Shown piece by piece: positions 1-19,517 of a stretch of 60,946 nt of DNA. The DNA is from Ramazzottius varieornatus (taxonomy: Eukaryota > Tardigrada > Eutardigrada > Parachela > Ramazzottiidae). The stretch is from NCBI GenBank assembly GCA_001949185.1, contig BDGG01000002.1:2165422-2226367 (forward strand), in the 5' to 3' direction. Positions within the stretch are counted from its first letter, which is position 1. Each line of letters opens with the position of its first letter. Below the pieces are notes generated by a model. The model was not told the origin of the DNA and did no database searches. It was given only the letters and a program-made list of their open reading frames with translations. The translations under genes were made by a program, and so were the position numbers.

Positions 1-1600
1 ACATTTAGGCCAGGCGCGTGTACCCTTGTAAAACTAGGATACTGTGCCTTGATAATTGAGTCGAACCGTTAACTAGATCAATCACGGTTTTTTTGCCGTG
101 GGGTGTCACCGCCTGATTTTCCAAAACAGGAAAAGAGCAGGAACGGACGCAGGAAAAAAAAACCGGTAGGACGACCGGATGACATCCCTGTTTTGCCGTA
201 CGAGGGAAAGGTTATAAAGTTAGCCACCCCATACCCTTTTTGCAAAATTAACCGTTCAAGTTCGCCTGTTTTCTCCTACTTACTCCCAAACATTTATGGA
301 TAGATCGATAGATAAAATAATGGGCTATCGAATGATGTTAGGTACAGTCAACGTGAAGATTCGAAGAATCCAAGAGATCCGCAATTAGAAAACGTTGAAT
401 CCCATGTTGAAAAGCGAAGACTGACAATCAAATGGTCAATCAAGCAATAGACGCTACAGCCGTGGCTAACTTTACAAATCCGGTATGGGCGGCTAAGTTT
501 ACGACCTCTACCTCGTACGGTAAATGCACGCGCAATTTTGAATCTTCGCGTAAACTCCCGCGAGAAAGAATCATGCCCGTTTCGAAGTATCATGCGCCAG
601 GCCGAAAGATACGAATTGGAAACCCAACCGTAGTCTATAGATAATTGTCGGAATCAAAAGCGCGCCGGTTAGAAATGACTGCCCTCGTAAATATTTCCGT
701 GCCAGTATATCGGACGGCCAGGTGTAAAATTCTTACGAGCTCGGATCTTCCCCTCTTAGTGTACATGTACAGTGCAGTTGAAACGCACTATCTGGAACAG
801 CTTCGACGTCAGCCCCTCACATTTTTCTGTGTTTGGCCGTCATCTGACAAGGAGATGATGCCTGTCCCCACCTCTTCTTAATCAAACTGTCCTGGCGGAA
901 CAATAGAGGATAGTCCTTTCTTGGATCTGTGCCAGGTAGCTAAATCCCGTGGCGATCCTGGATTAATCTAGAGGACTCTGAAGTGAAAGTCCATTGATTG
1001 CTTCAGCAGACTGCAGTAAGGAAAAGCTCCTTGATTAGGAATGTTGTGAACAAGGCAACCAGCGGTACCCATCATGCATCCTTATACAATGAAGAAAGGT
1101 CATGCCTTTTCGTGGTCACGAGGTGCATCATGCCCTTGATTGATGTATTACACCACATGACCAAGAGAAGACATGAAATTTCTTCATTGTATCATGATAA
1201 GACGTTGCCGATACAGTCACGATGCTAAACTCCAACTTTAGAACGGTCAGAAAAGCTAGCGTGCAGCAATTCGAGAGGCAAAATAGCAAGAAAAGCCAGT
1301 TTTGTTCCCATTGCTGCAGAAAATGGCCAAAACCGACCGTTTTGGAATTCCAGTACGACAATTAGAATTGAAAATGTCAGGCTGGACAATTCCACCATCA
1401 ATTAGCATTATAATCTGTATTCCGAAAAGTGAAAAGTTATAAGTGGTAATCGGAATACAGAATGCAGCAATTCGCCTTATCGAATCTGCGTTAACAAGGT
1501 GGTAAAACACTAAAACTCACGTGGGAGCATTACTTGTCGAAGTTTCCGCGTGATCTGACCTTGATTGGCCGAATACGTATGCGTGTAGGTAGAGGAGCAA

Positions 1601-1636
1601 GGCACGGTCAGACTCTCTGGCACGGTCAGACTCTCT
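1601..1636 (+). repeat. 18-bp tandem duplication
   Basis: The unit GGCACGGTCAGACTCTCT is present twice in perfect head-to-tail copies (1601-1618 and 1619-1636). It lies in noncoding sequence. Confidence 0.9.
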
Positions 1637-2752
1637 CTTCCTCTTATGCTTCGTGAATGACGCGCGATGCATCAACGTACGCGCAACGTTGCACCCCGGT
1701 TCTGATATTTTCCACTATTATCTCCCTAGGGCGCGTTTCGCCATCATAATGAGGTACGCGCGAGGCATCAGGAAGCATCCCGGTACCTGCTCACATCAGC
1801 GCATTCGTTTTCATTGCCTTGAAACATCACCTTAGCGGACATTGTTTCGCACATCCGACGGACATTCCACGCACATGGAACGAGAAACCCAGGATTTTTA
1901 AGAACCAAGTATCTGAACAGTTGAATTCAAAAAAACGTACCTCAACAATTACATTAATTTCAATTGCAGTCACGAGGTGAATTACGATTAGTTGTAATTG
2001 CTGGCTCAATGTCAGCTAATTGGAACTGGTGCCACCTGAGGTTTTCCGATTAATCGTAATAGCAATTGAAATCGAAAACGTCATATTGGAACAACAATAA
2101 AGAAAACGGCTCGCTTATAAAAGTTCGAGCTTTCGCTTGTGTTGAAGGATGTTTCCGTGTCATAATACTGAGCATGTCTAGCGCTTTTTCAAGGCATTCC
2201 GGGATATGCAAGCAAGGAGCGAAAAAATTACCAAGTACTCGTACTGTACACATGGGTATCGGCAGCCCAATTTCGGTGAAAGGTCTTTTAACGCCGAACG
2301 ACCCTTTTTCGAGATGAAGTTTATTGGTAGTATTCAGGAACCTTGAAGCTTCACTTCGCCAAGCTTCACTACGGACAAAGTCTTCCAAAACTTGTCACCC
2401 TCTTGCAATCGATTCCTAGGAAATTTCAAGGGTACACCCGTGGTTCCCAGCTGAAATACCTCCACATGGGGGTTTTGCGTCACAAAAGATGCAAGTGCAG
2501 TTTCGGGCTGTATGACGTTATTGTGATGTCTAATCTTTTCAGTTAGAAAATTAAAGCCCCATGAGGTCTTCCCTGACGTGGCTAACGAGCTACAGCATCC
2601 TGCTCCCCGATGTTCCCTATAACACACACCGCTTCTAGTTGGAGTGTGCTCTTGAGGTCTCAAAACTCAGCAGTCGATTCCTGAACCCCGTCACCCGCGA
2701 TCTCCATTCTCAAAATTGGGCTGCCCATACACGAATGACGAAAAACTGTGGG

Positions 2753-2784
2753 ACAGTAAAAATTATGGGACAGGCGGAAAGGAC
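2753..2784 (+). repeat. Dispersed 32-bp repeat, copy 1
   Basis: The 32 bases from 2753 to 2784 recur exactly, in inverted orientation, at 58041-58072. A diverged relative sharing the GGCGGAAAAGACGGCAAAC-type end lies near 58948. It is presumably a remnant of a mobile element; no ends or target duplication can be defined. Confidence 0.8.
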
Positions 2785-2936
2785 GGCAATACACTGTTGT
2801 TCGCTCGTATTTCAGAGGAAGTATTATCGTAAAAGCTCAGTGTTGTATTTGGTTTCGGTCCTGAATTTGGTTACAGTTTAAGTCCGGACGAAAACAATTT
2901 GCTCCTGAGCTGCGCAGTCTCAGTTCAAGCAATTCA

Positions 2937-3900
2937 GTTTGAGTCCCGACCATTTTACTTTTACTCTTTTCAAACACATTTTAGTCTTTTGAATTCCAGT
3001 TTTAGGTCGTTTTAGTCTTCTCGAAATCATTTTAGTCTTCCAAATTTCATTTTAGTCCCGACATCGCGGTTTTGATTTTGATTCGGCTCAATTTTGTTCG
3101 TTTTTTGAATTTGAGCTTCGAAATGAATATCGTCACGGTCGTCACCCACTGAGTGCCACTAGACCACAATGTGGACTATAACTGTTACGTGTCGGAAATA
3201 GGGAACGACCTTCATCCTAACAGGCCATGTGTCTAACCGACACCAAAGTCCATTTGTTATGCGAGTCTCGATGCGAAGGGGATTCCTCTGCTGGCTCTGG
3301 ATCCCACATTCCATAAAAAATCTCGTAGTTCAGGCAGCAGGTCCCGAGGATTATTTTATGGGTGCGTCATGTGACTGCGCAGGACTTTCGTGGAATGCCG
3401 TAGCTTGTTCCCAAAATGTAGAAAATGTGTCGAAAATATTCTTGTCCTGCACTGCAGGACAAGAATATTTCTACGCTGTCTTTTTCTCTTAGGTATTACG
3501 CTAGATTACGCTGTACGACCAGCGTGGTTCAGCGTGGTACAGCCTAACCACGCTGCTTGGAGCTCTATCCTGCAGTAACCGAGTTGCAAAATTCCCCGCT
3601 AGATTTAGATTTACTACCGTCTGGTACTTCGGGTGTGGATTTCCTCGTCTTGATGTTCTGGTCCTAGTCCCAGGTTTCGCATTTTAGTCTCTGGCTTTTG
3701 AATTTTCGTCCCGGCGTTTTAGTTTTAGTCCCAGGTTTGACATTTTAATCTTCCGATTCCGAATTATCGTCTCGCCATCTTAATTATCGTCTCACGCATT
3801 TCGGTTTTCGTCTCAGCTTTTCCGTTACAGTCTTTAACTTTTCAGTTTACGTCCCGCATTTCAGTTTTGCTATAGATGTTAGTCCCGAAACTAAAACTGT
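2937..3900. repeat. Degenerate TTTTAGTC-type repeat clusters
   Basis: Two clusters (about 2937-3080 and 3640-3900) repeat TTTTAGTC or close variants (TTTTAGTCTTC, TTTTAGTCCCG, TTTCGTCTC) at irregular spacing of about 20-30 bp. They look like an eroded minisatellite. No coding potential is visible. Confidence 0.6.
3435..3469. repeat. Perfect 35-bp palindrome
   Basis: A 17-bp arm (3435-3451) is followed by a single base and its exact reverse complement (3453-3469). The centre is TGCACTGCA. It could extrude as a cruciform or fold as a hairpin if transcribed. No gene is recognised around it. Confidence 0.9.
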
Positions 3901-3943
3901 GACTGAAGGAAAGACTGAAGGAAAGACTGAAGGAAAGACTGAA
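3901..3943 (+). repeat. 12-bp tandem repeat
   Basis: The unit GACTGAAGGAAA occurs three times perfectly, plus seven bases of a fourth copy. Confidence 0.95.
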
Positions 3944-5668
3944 TCTATTTTCCTGTAGACGGTAACCAAATACAACACTGTTATGGCCCTATCCCGATAT
4001 AGCAGTTTATAGTAGATGTTTTGCCTGTTTTTTTCACGAGTTTCAGGCAACCGTATAGCTATCCAGACTTCGATCCTACCACTGTAAGTTGCGCATTCTC
4101 CCCTTCTTACAGGTTCGAAGTTGAATTTTGCTTACTGCCCTTGGTCAGACACCCGGAAAACTAAGTACGACTTTCAAGAGCAGGTCAAACTTCGAACTCA
4201 ATTTTGTAGGAAATAAAAGTCGTACCAAATTCCAGCATGGCGATGGGCATAAAAGTTGATCGTAAGTTGGTGCTTTCTTCAATAAGATCATCAAACAGTT
4301 TACGAATGTTCCGTGGAAGTGAAACTTGAGTTCCAACTGTTGGGAAGTAAACCCTGTCCGAATAACGGTTTTCGTTTAACTAGCGTGTGGCTGACATTTC
4401 GTAGACGAATCTCCAACTGTTCTCGTGCTACATCTCAAGCAAACATAGCTGCCCATTTTTGTTGGCCGCCTTTAATTGCTTTTGCGGAGGGAAGCTTCTC
4501 TGCTGATTTTGACACTGGTAGTGTGCAGCGAACGGTGAAAGTGAAAGACCGGATGGATGAGTAGCTAAAAGGTAAGGCTTGAGGCTCACGCGTGGTGGTG
4601 ACAAGAGGTGTCATAGATCATCAGACCAAACGTACACCAGGTACATCTTCATCAGGAAAACCTTCTTGTTCGATAGACTTCAAAGTCAGGAAGCGAACTT
4701 GACACTGTTGGTAGCTAGTGTCTGCCGAAGCAGCAGTAGCCGCATGTTGCAGCCCGATATCAGCGCGGTAATTATTTCTACTACGCTCTTGGACTGCACA
4801 GGTGGCTTTTACTGTCATCGCTTCACACTTACATTCTTTTGTCGACGCATGTGTTTTCGGTAATCTAATTTTCATTGTTATTACGAGGAACGTCAACCGG
4901 ATTGACTGCCTCAATTGCCCCATTTCTGACGTCTTCCGGATTTGAAGGCTGTCTGTCTGTCGATCCGCAGTTAACTGTTCGCCTATCAGTATTATGCTAT
5001 AGTGGAAAATCGTTTATAGTCTTCCCGTTATATCAGCGTCTTTTGTTGAAATTCATTATAGAAGTATTTCGTACCGGCGGAAATGTTGTGGAAAATTTTA
5101 CTGTGATTCCGAAGATCGTTAAAGGAGTCTCTTTGCATTACGCGGCGGTTGCTTCGACAGAGGATTGTATTCTGGTGGACATGAGACCTGTGGGAAAGGC
5201 ACGCGAAGATCTTTTATCGGTTCGTAGCTTGCATATGCGCCAAAGCGAAACCAAAAAACGCTTCTCAATTTGCTTTTGTATTCCAAATTTTAAACTAACT
5301 TCAGTGTAAAAATCGAGGAATTTTGTCATCGGAAAGGTATGAAAGTGAGTGGAATTTTTGATCAAAAACGGTGTTGCGGCGGAAGATTTGTGACGATGGT
5401 AGGTCAATGGCCCTCTGCGACAATAACCTGTAAGATTGCGAAGGTGTACGTGCGAGGTAAAATTCTTGAACCAAAACGGCCAATCATATTTCCGTTACGC
5501 AGTGTGCGCACGCGTTGCAGCAGATCACTTGCTCACTTCACTGAATTCCATCAACTCTTCATCTGTCCGCTAAAAAGTTAATTAGTCGCTTGATCAATGA
5601 GGTGCGCTGCCTCTGTCTGGCTGACTAACTTCTTTGATGTCCTACAGGAACTATGGACGAACCTGCAG

Positions 5669-8600
5669 ATGGAGTTTCAGTCTTTGGCGGTAGAAGTTTA
5701 TCGAGTGGGTCCCGAAGAACCATCAGTCGATGGCAGCTACCCGGAGGCACTTGACAATGTCCAGCAACGGGGACATCAAAGAACTTTCCGGGCTCCCGGT
5801 TGTTGCTGGCGGAAGTCTTGGTGTTCGGTCGTCCTGATCGTGCTACTAACGTGTTGGCTCCCCGTATGTAGCGCCTATCCCAGCATCACGCCGGAAGTAG
5901 AACCTGTACGGCAACTGCGTGCACATCGACCACTAGGGGGCTCTCAAGTCACCGTCAGTAAGTTGTCCTAAACCGAATAAACTGCAGACCACTGCAAACC
6001 TTAACCGAAACAATCAACGTACAACCCAACCTGTACGACAGATGAATCGCCTGCTTCTCAAACTGTAACGGAAAGTTAGCTCACTATAGCTGGAAAATAG
6101 CTGGAGCTCACTATAGCTGGCGACCCATGATTTTTTTGGGACGGGGAGCTGGCCCCATACTAATATTTTATTTAATCGCGGTTCAAATATATCCACTGGA
6201 ATCAGTACAATCATGTGATGTGCTGGGACACACCAACCCTATTTTTTATTTACAGTTGCTCGAAGTGACGGGCCGCCACTATGTCTCACCCAGCAGAGCG
6301 AAGTGGGTGTGTGCATGTACCTGAAGAGCTGCCTGGACATGAAGGGTCATCTGATGGGAACCTGTGCCAAGTCTTTCTTCTTCGCTTCCTGCTGCATCCT
6401 GCCCAACTCTACCCTCATGGCATCCCTCAACTCCTCCGCCAACCTTCCGCAACCAGTCTTCCCCATATTACCCGACCGCAACACCATCTCGGCACCACCG
6501 TTCTCCACCCTCTCTGCACCACCCTTTTCCACCTTCGTCAAGCCATTGTTCGTTCGGACCAAAACCACACCCAAGCCTGATCAATCCACCGCCACCACCA
6601 CCACCATCCCCACTATAGATACGGTTGTTACTACTGTAATCGCAGAAACAACTGACATACCGGAAACCGAGGTAAAATCAACCTGGCTCTAAACTAAAAG
6701 CACACTTTATCGTGTTTCTCATCAGTTCGAATGCCGTCATGATTGAAATAGGCCCCTACTTTACTTGCAGCTTACCTCATCCGATCCATCCAGCAGACCT
6801 GAAGAACCTCAGCTCTCTACCTACACTTTCTCATCTGAAACCACAACCGAACCGACACCGGTGGATGGTCGTCGGAAGTACGCCGCGCTACTGCGACAAC
6901 AAAAGACAAGCCCAACCACAGAAGCCACCGCAGAAACCACTACGGTACCGACCATTACCACTACAAAGACCACAACAGCAAGCACAAGTACAGAAAGTAC
7001 CACAGTGGCCGCCACTACCATCAAGACGACGTTACCGACAGTCTCGACAACGGAAGAGACTGTTTCTCCATCGACGGATAGTGGGCAGATAGTGGATTTC
7101 AGCATACCAAATTCGGTAAACAACAACATCACGGTGGTTCTGAACGTCTCTTCAGGGGACGTGACGATCCAGATCGAGGCACTGAAATCCACCACACCTT
7201 TGTTTGTCGTCAACTCGACGACAGTGTCGCCCTCTACCGCCACTCGTCTCGCGGTGACGACGGGAGGAAGTACCACGAGTGGGTCGGTCGATGTCAGCTT
7301 TGGTGATCTACTTGCGACGCTCATCGGCAACCTCACTGCTGGTATGCGCTTACCCGGTGCCGAAATACCCGAAACCACCACTGCAATGCCAACGACGATT
7401 GTAACCATTCCTAGTACAATCAGTTCGACCACACCAGCTACCACCACCTCAAGCACCACGACAACCATGACGACCTCTACCACCTCGACGACAACGCCTA
7501 GTACCACCACCACTCCGACTACAAGTACCACTTCTTCGACAACGACAACGGAACTGATTACCGTACCGACAACGATGTTACCTGTAACAGCGCGCTCCAC
7601 GTTGCCCCCGCCGGATGCTGATGGACAGACACCCGTGACACTAAGTGACAGTAAGCTCTCGAAAGTGATGCCTGAAACTATTGTAGAGAAAGAGCTTAAT
7701 TATGCCCGGGTACTCATGTCTGTCGATTTAACAGCCGAACCTCTTGCTGGAGCAATTGTCGAGCTCAGAGCCGACTAAATAATGTGACTATAAATATTCT
7801 CCTCTATTCCAGTTTGTGGTATTACCCCACTTCTATGGAGGCGAATAGTCGGCGGAGAAGAAACCAAGTTGGGCGAATTTCCCTGGCAGGTGTCCTTACG
7901 CCGCATTGTCGGTTTCATTAGCTCACACCGATGTGGCGCCACCTTGGTTCATCCACGTTGGGTCCTGACAGCGGCGCATTGTGCTTCCGAGTAAGTCAAT
8001 CTCCCCAGAAACTAAACACTAATTTCCAATCTTCATAAGCTTATGAATTATGATAGTATCCCGACGAACAAAATGATCGTCCGAATCGGCGAATGGGACT
8101 TCCGTGATGCCAACGATCCCAACGCCACATACCAGGCCATCGACATGCGCGTCAGCGAGCGCATCATCCATCCCAAGTTCAACTTCCTCACATTCGAGAA
8201 CGACCTGGCATTACTTCGGCTGACGGAACAAGTCAAATTAGCGCCGCATATCATCCCGGCATGCATAGCGCCTTACAAAAACTACACAGGCACACTCGGT
8301 ACGTCCTTTCGCCTCAACCTCAATTTCTTTTGCCGCTGTGACAACAGCGACTTTGTCTTTAGGCACGATTACGGGTTGGGGAAGATTAGCTCAAGGTGAA
8401 GTAAACCTTGCTGATGGCACGTACCTTAAAATACTGACTGAGTTAATGTACAGGTGGTGCTTTGCCTCCAGTTTTGCACAAGGTCGACGTTCCCTTCATC
8501 TCCAAGCACGACTGCGAGACTTGGTTTGACGCTGGGGACCGTCATCAGGACATTGAGTCGGTCTTCATCTGTGCTGGATTCAAGGACGGCGGAAGGGACG

Positions 8601-8940
8601 CTTGTCAGGTACAGTCCCTACTTTTTCTTTGCTCATGGTCGCTGTTGCCCTAGGCATGTATCGTGATTTTCTGTAGGGCGATTCAGGTGGGCCCATTGTA
8701 CAGAAAGTGGACGGACGCTGGTCCATCGTTAGCGTCATCAGTTGGGGTATCGGCTGTGCCGAAGCCAACCTGCCAGGTGTCAGTACTTTGGTTCCGCTCT
8801 TTGAGGACTGGATCAAGGCTAGCACGAACGGGGACGTCTACATGCCGGACTTTTACTTGAAAAAGTACGGACCGCCGCCACCCATCACGCGGCTGCCCAA
8901 AGCCGGGCGGAGCTTTTCCATCACTCAGCTCCGGAAATAA
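5669..8940 (+). CDS. Membrane-anchored CLIP-domain trypsin-like serine protease
   Basis: Secreted or membrane-tethered endopeptidase of family S1. Proposed exons are 5669-5957, 6256-6671, 6771-7650, 7813-7990, 8057-8298, 8363-8395, 8454-8608 and 8677-8940; phases join throughout. Residues about 1-45 are hydrophilic. They are followed by one hydrophobic stretch ([16 protein letters not shown]), so it is either a type II anchor or an internal signal. A six-cysteine CLIP-like domain (CxxQ...GVC...SC...GTC...SCC) follows in exon 2. Next comes a long Thr/Ser/Pro-rich, probably O-glycosylated linker in exon 3. The catalytic domain opens with RIVGGEE (zymogen cleavage site). It keeps the His (LTAAHC), the Asp (NDLALLRL) and the Ser (GDSGGP). 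The architecture recalls insect Stubble-like and CLIP proteases that act in development or immune cascades. The ATG at 5669 starts the frame that continues across the intron; an earlier ATG at 5653 is in another frame. AATAAA (8936-8941) overlaps the stop codon. Confidence 0.88.
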
Positions 8941-9507
8941 ATTTGTTTTACTTTTCGAGTTTTTTCGTTTTGAGGTTGAGTTTACGTTTCTGAGACATTG
9001 ATGTTGATGTCGATATCCTATCCCGTTGTTTCATTTAGGTGTTTTGTACGTGCTTTTATTGCGAGTTGCAGGCAACTCGTTTCTGACCTAGATTTTGTTC
9101 ACATTGATCAGAATATACTTTTCTTCTGCCTATTGTATTTTGAGTTAGATAATTTCTTGTCTTGTTACGGGATACCATATGCTTACCGTGGGAAATCGTT
9201 CCTGGTGACTGACTGTGACAAGGGGACCATCTAACTTAGAAAGGGATGAAAAAACCACTGATCCCTAGCGACACTAAGTACCGAAGAACTGTGTTTGCCA
9301 GGTGGCACTAATAACGGTGAAGGCTGTTGAACGTAAACTGTCATTATTTGCGGGTATTGCCCGAGTTTTCCTCCCATTCGGCGTACACCTACTGTTCTCT
9401 CTTCTGCACTTCACAAATAATCATCTTGTGACGGTCTTTTTCTGTAATCATTCGTCATTAATCCTACACTCGCTGGGTAATCTGAAATTTAGCAGTATTC
9501 CGTACGT
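8941..9507. other. Intergenic, nothing recognised
   Basis: This spans the 3' end of the protease gene and the region upstream of the esterase. Only short unconvincing frames are present. Confidence 0.6.
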
Positions 9508-11927
9508 GTGCTGTCACTTGGAATGTTCAACCTTTCCTTTGCACTCTACTTGTCGGGAATACTTGCGGGAGGCAGATTTGATAAAGGGATAGTAACAATA
9601 TTCAGCGGAGTGAAGCTTCATAGCGAGCACTTTCTGGCAGGAGGTGGTTTCGCGTATCGAGGTATCAAGTACGGCGTGGCAGGCCGATTCGAGCATGCCA
9701 GACCCAACGCTGACTTCTCCTATCTGGCGGACCCAAATCGTGTCAAGGGAGGCCACGTATGTCCGCAGTTCCAGACAAAATTCTCGGCAGACTCGCCTAC
9801 AAGAATCTTGAGTATGAGCGAAGACTGTCTATATTTGGATGTCTATGTACCACCATTACACAATTCAAAATCCGGCCCTCGGCCGGTGCTTTTCTGGATC
9901 TAGGGCGGAGGCTTCAAGAGTAAGGACGAATCATTCCCCACTAGCTAATTACTCTTGTTCACGTGCTGGTGCCTCAGTTTACATTTCTTCGACTTCGGCG
10001 GGCGACAAGGACATACACAACGCAACGATTTTGGCAAAAGCTGTAGACGGTATCGTGGTCGCCGTCAACTATCGGACATCTGCGTTCGGTATGGATGGTT
10101 AGGATCAGAGCTCACTAGAGCCAAAAAAATACCGTATTTGAAGCTCGCGGATTTGACTTCTCCTCTCTAAGCCTACGAGTCACAATTCGGCTGTATGACG
10201 TGTGCAGTGCGTGATAGGGTTTCTGAGCACGGGAGACGAGGTAGCGCCGGGAAACTGGGCAATCGGAGATCTGAAGCTGGCCTTGAACTGGACCATCCAT
10301 AACGTTGCAGCCTTCGGCGGAGACCCAACCAAGATCACCATTTTCGGGGAAAGTTCCGGTGGCGTGTTAACTTCGGCCTTACTGCTGGACGAGAATGTTT
10401 CGCGTGAGTTTTAGCCGCGACGAAAGGTAGTGATGTAGTCGATCGGTTTAAGAATCCTGCTTTCTGGATGCAGAAAAAGTCAAAGGGGGCATCGCGTTCA
10501 GTGGCAGTATACTGGCTGGATGGGCAGTGATAAAAAGCCCCAAAGTCGGGACACTGATGTTAGCTGGCAATTTAGGCTGTCCCAACACCACCTCGGCTGA
10601 AGCGGTCTCTTGCTTGAAAGCTTTGCCATACGAAACGCTTCTCAACGGAACACTCCCACTCGAAAAAGGAGTTGGTCTAGCTAGAAAAGCTCTTGAAGAA
10701 CTTGACACCTGTAGTCCCAAGACGTCGGCGCGGTCGTTGCTGATTCTGACGCTTCCGCTCACAAGTTTTTGTTGTAATTTACAGACGGACATAGCCACTC
10801 TGACGATGTATTAAGCTCCCGTCGCGGATGGTCTGCATCTTACGAAGCTACCGGAAGATATCCTGCGAGCTCGAGCTGGCGCACCTGATAAGTCTTCGGA
10901 GAAGAAGCGCGCTAATATCGTATCGGGCTATTTGAGGGAAGATGCCGCTCTGTACACATTGAGTAGGTTCTTGGTTCTGTCGATGTGTTCAAGACTTTCC
11001 TGCAGTTGGCGGAAAGTGCAGTCCAGTCTACCGTCTTGTTTTGTAGTTGCTGCCCGCAGCTCTTGTCGAACAACTTCACGCACGCCTATTCTTCGGCTTT
11101 GGGAATGCTAACGATGTTCATCATCGGTTTAACAAATGGTCGATGTCCACCTCCACAAGCGGCAGCTAATGCCAAAGCCGCCTTTAACTTTTACGATATT
11201 TCTGGCAACGTATCGTCAGACGAAGCACTAAATGCTTACCACCGAGTCCGCTCCTCATCTTCTTGTCAGGTTTCCCTTGTATATCCCACGGTATTTGGCA
11301 GCTGGTTGTGTTTTTGCAGCTTGCATCAGACTTGATGTTTGGCGTATCCGCGATGAAAGAATCCATGCTATACGCCCACATCTCCGATGATGCAAATCAA
11401 ATGTTCCTGATTTCCTACGACATTGAATTCAAACGGATGGGTAAAACACCACTTGTTTCTCGTATTCCGAATACTGAATACTCGTACAATTCTATACAGC
11501 AGAAAGTTGCAATATTATTTGCTTCTTAATCATATTAATAGGTGCCTTTCATTGCATGCAAATTCATCACCTCTTTCGCGGTTCTTGCCATGCATTTCTG
11601 AAAGCCATTGCAAGTGAGGCGGTGTCCGAGGCCTTGACCGACCACGTCCATCTGATTGTATATACCGGGTCAGCTTGTTACATGGATACATCATACATGT
11701 AACAGTAATAGCGTTCCTCATGTGCACCTCATGGGGTGACTGATATTTACCTTGAGTGGCTAATGTCCTGTAGTTCTTGTTGTTACAGACGATACGAAGG
11801 ACCCTATTTTGGGCAGGAAGGACACTACCACGAGTTAACTCAAGATGGCAACTTTGTCAACAAGAAAGCCGATTTCGCGGCCAAAGTCCGCCTCTTGGAA
11901 GATTTGCTCAGCTGCGGAGCGGGCTGA
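9508..11927 (+). CDS. Type-B carboxylesterase-like gene with an in-frame stop, probably a pseudogene or null allele
   Basis: Alpha/beta-hydrolase of the cholinesterase/carboxylesterase family, which hydrolyses esters. Proposed exons are 9508-9919, 9978-10088, 10218-10403, 10474 to about 10703, 10816-10962, 11160-11269, 11320-11440, 11542 to about 11660, and 11789-11927. The first seven joins keep phase; the donor of exon 8 is unresolved. A signal-peptide-like start (MLSLGMFNLSFALYLSG) is followed by family motifs: SEDCLYLDVYVP, a VNYRTSAFGF-type segment, the nucleophile elbow GESSGG, and GAFHCMQIHHLF, which supplies the His region. At 9901-9903 a TAG interrupts the oxyanion-hole motif, so PVLFWI is followed by stop and then GGGF. 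One substitution from TAC or TAT would restore Tyr there, as in many family members. The C-terminal W..FA segment was not found. It could be a pseudogene, a segregating null allele or a sequencing error. Confidence 0.72.
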
Positions 11928-12652
11928 CACTTGGACAGGCTCACCTAGACGCCTTTAGCAAATTCATTTGGGAAGGGATTAGAAAAAATCAGCTCTTATG
12001 CTTCATGCTTGCTATCGTACTACTACATTCCCTCTTTCAATCCGCATTAAAGAGGAAACAGAGCAGCTATACTCACGTTAATTGCTCTCAGATGTCGTCG
12101 ACAGCTAGCCTAGGTTCTGGAAATCCTTGTCCGCAAATCACACCGAGATAGCATCGACATTGGACAGTCTTATTTTGGTTTACTTTCATGTACTGTACAT
12201 TTGCGAGGGTGCACTAGAATGGCCATCAAGGTCCCACTCCGGCTCACTCATTCGGTGCTTAGGCCTCAGATGAGAGACGGGACCTCTGCAGGTACCGGTA
12301 CTCGTTCGCAGATAATTGTCTGCGAACGAGAACGAGTAATAAAAACAGAATAGCTCACGACTTATCCACCATCGATCATACTGTTGACAAAGGTACACAC
12401 AAGCCCACCTTACGAAGCAACGTTCACACCGGGGGTTAAAAAATTAAGCGAAACTCCCGCACTGACTGCGTACTATTGGCAGTCGACTGCAAGATGGCAG
12501 GAAGGATTATATTTGAATTGTTAAATATGGAATGGAAACAGGATGAAATGAAGGAAGGTAGGTAGTTGTATGTAGTACACACAGGAAGGGTCGGTTAAGA
12601 ATGGAAAAAGAGCACCGGCTGTATCACAAGTGAAAGGGGGGAGTGGTGGAGT
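11928..12652. other. Intergenic between convergent genes, with one hairpin
   Basis: The region lies between the esterase and SLK 3' ends. The only structure seen is the 12-bp inverted repeat at 12301-12330. No coding exon is recognised. Confidence 0.55.
12301..12330. repeat. Perfect 12-bp hairpin with 6-base loop
   Basis: CTCGTTCGCAGA (12301-12312) pairs with TCTGCGAACGAG (12319-12330) around TAATTG. It lies in the 3'-3' intergenic region. Its role is unknown. Confidence 0.9.
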
Positions 12653-19422
<6,770 letters not shown>

Positions 19423-19517
19423 GGCGGCAAGCAGGATATGTCATGCTGACGACGCCAGGGTGCAGCTTCAACAGAACGATAAAACCCTGCAGAAATAAAA
19501 ACAATAGCTTCATCGAG

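Larger units (their letters stand above)
1..5640. other. Gene-poor 5.6-kb stretch with simple and dispersed repeats
   Basis: I see no recognisable coding exon. Open frames are short and resemble no family I know; the longest (4875-5309, +) has no recognisable motif. The stretch holds an 18-bp direct duplication (1601-1636), a 12-bp inverted repeat (1414-1425 with 1450-1461), a dispersed 32-bp sequence (2753-2784), two clusters of a degenerate TTTTAGTC repeat, a 35-bp perfect palindrome (3435-3469) and a 12-bp tandem repeat (3901-3943). The 5' untranslated exon and promoter of the protease gene at 5669 probably lie near its right end; an acceptor-like site ends at 5647. Confidence 0.6.

Noticed and set aside
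4875-5309. A 144-codon plus-strand frame
   Set aside because: No motif, no matching splice context and a mixed composition; length is compatible with chance in 60 kb.
6821-7600. A 259-codon minus-strand frame
   Set aside because: It is the antisense of the Thr-rich linker of the protease gene; its Val-rich repetition mirrors ACC/ACG codons.
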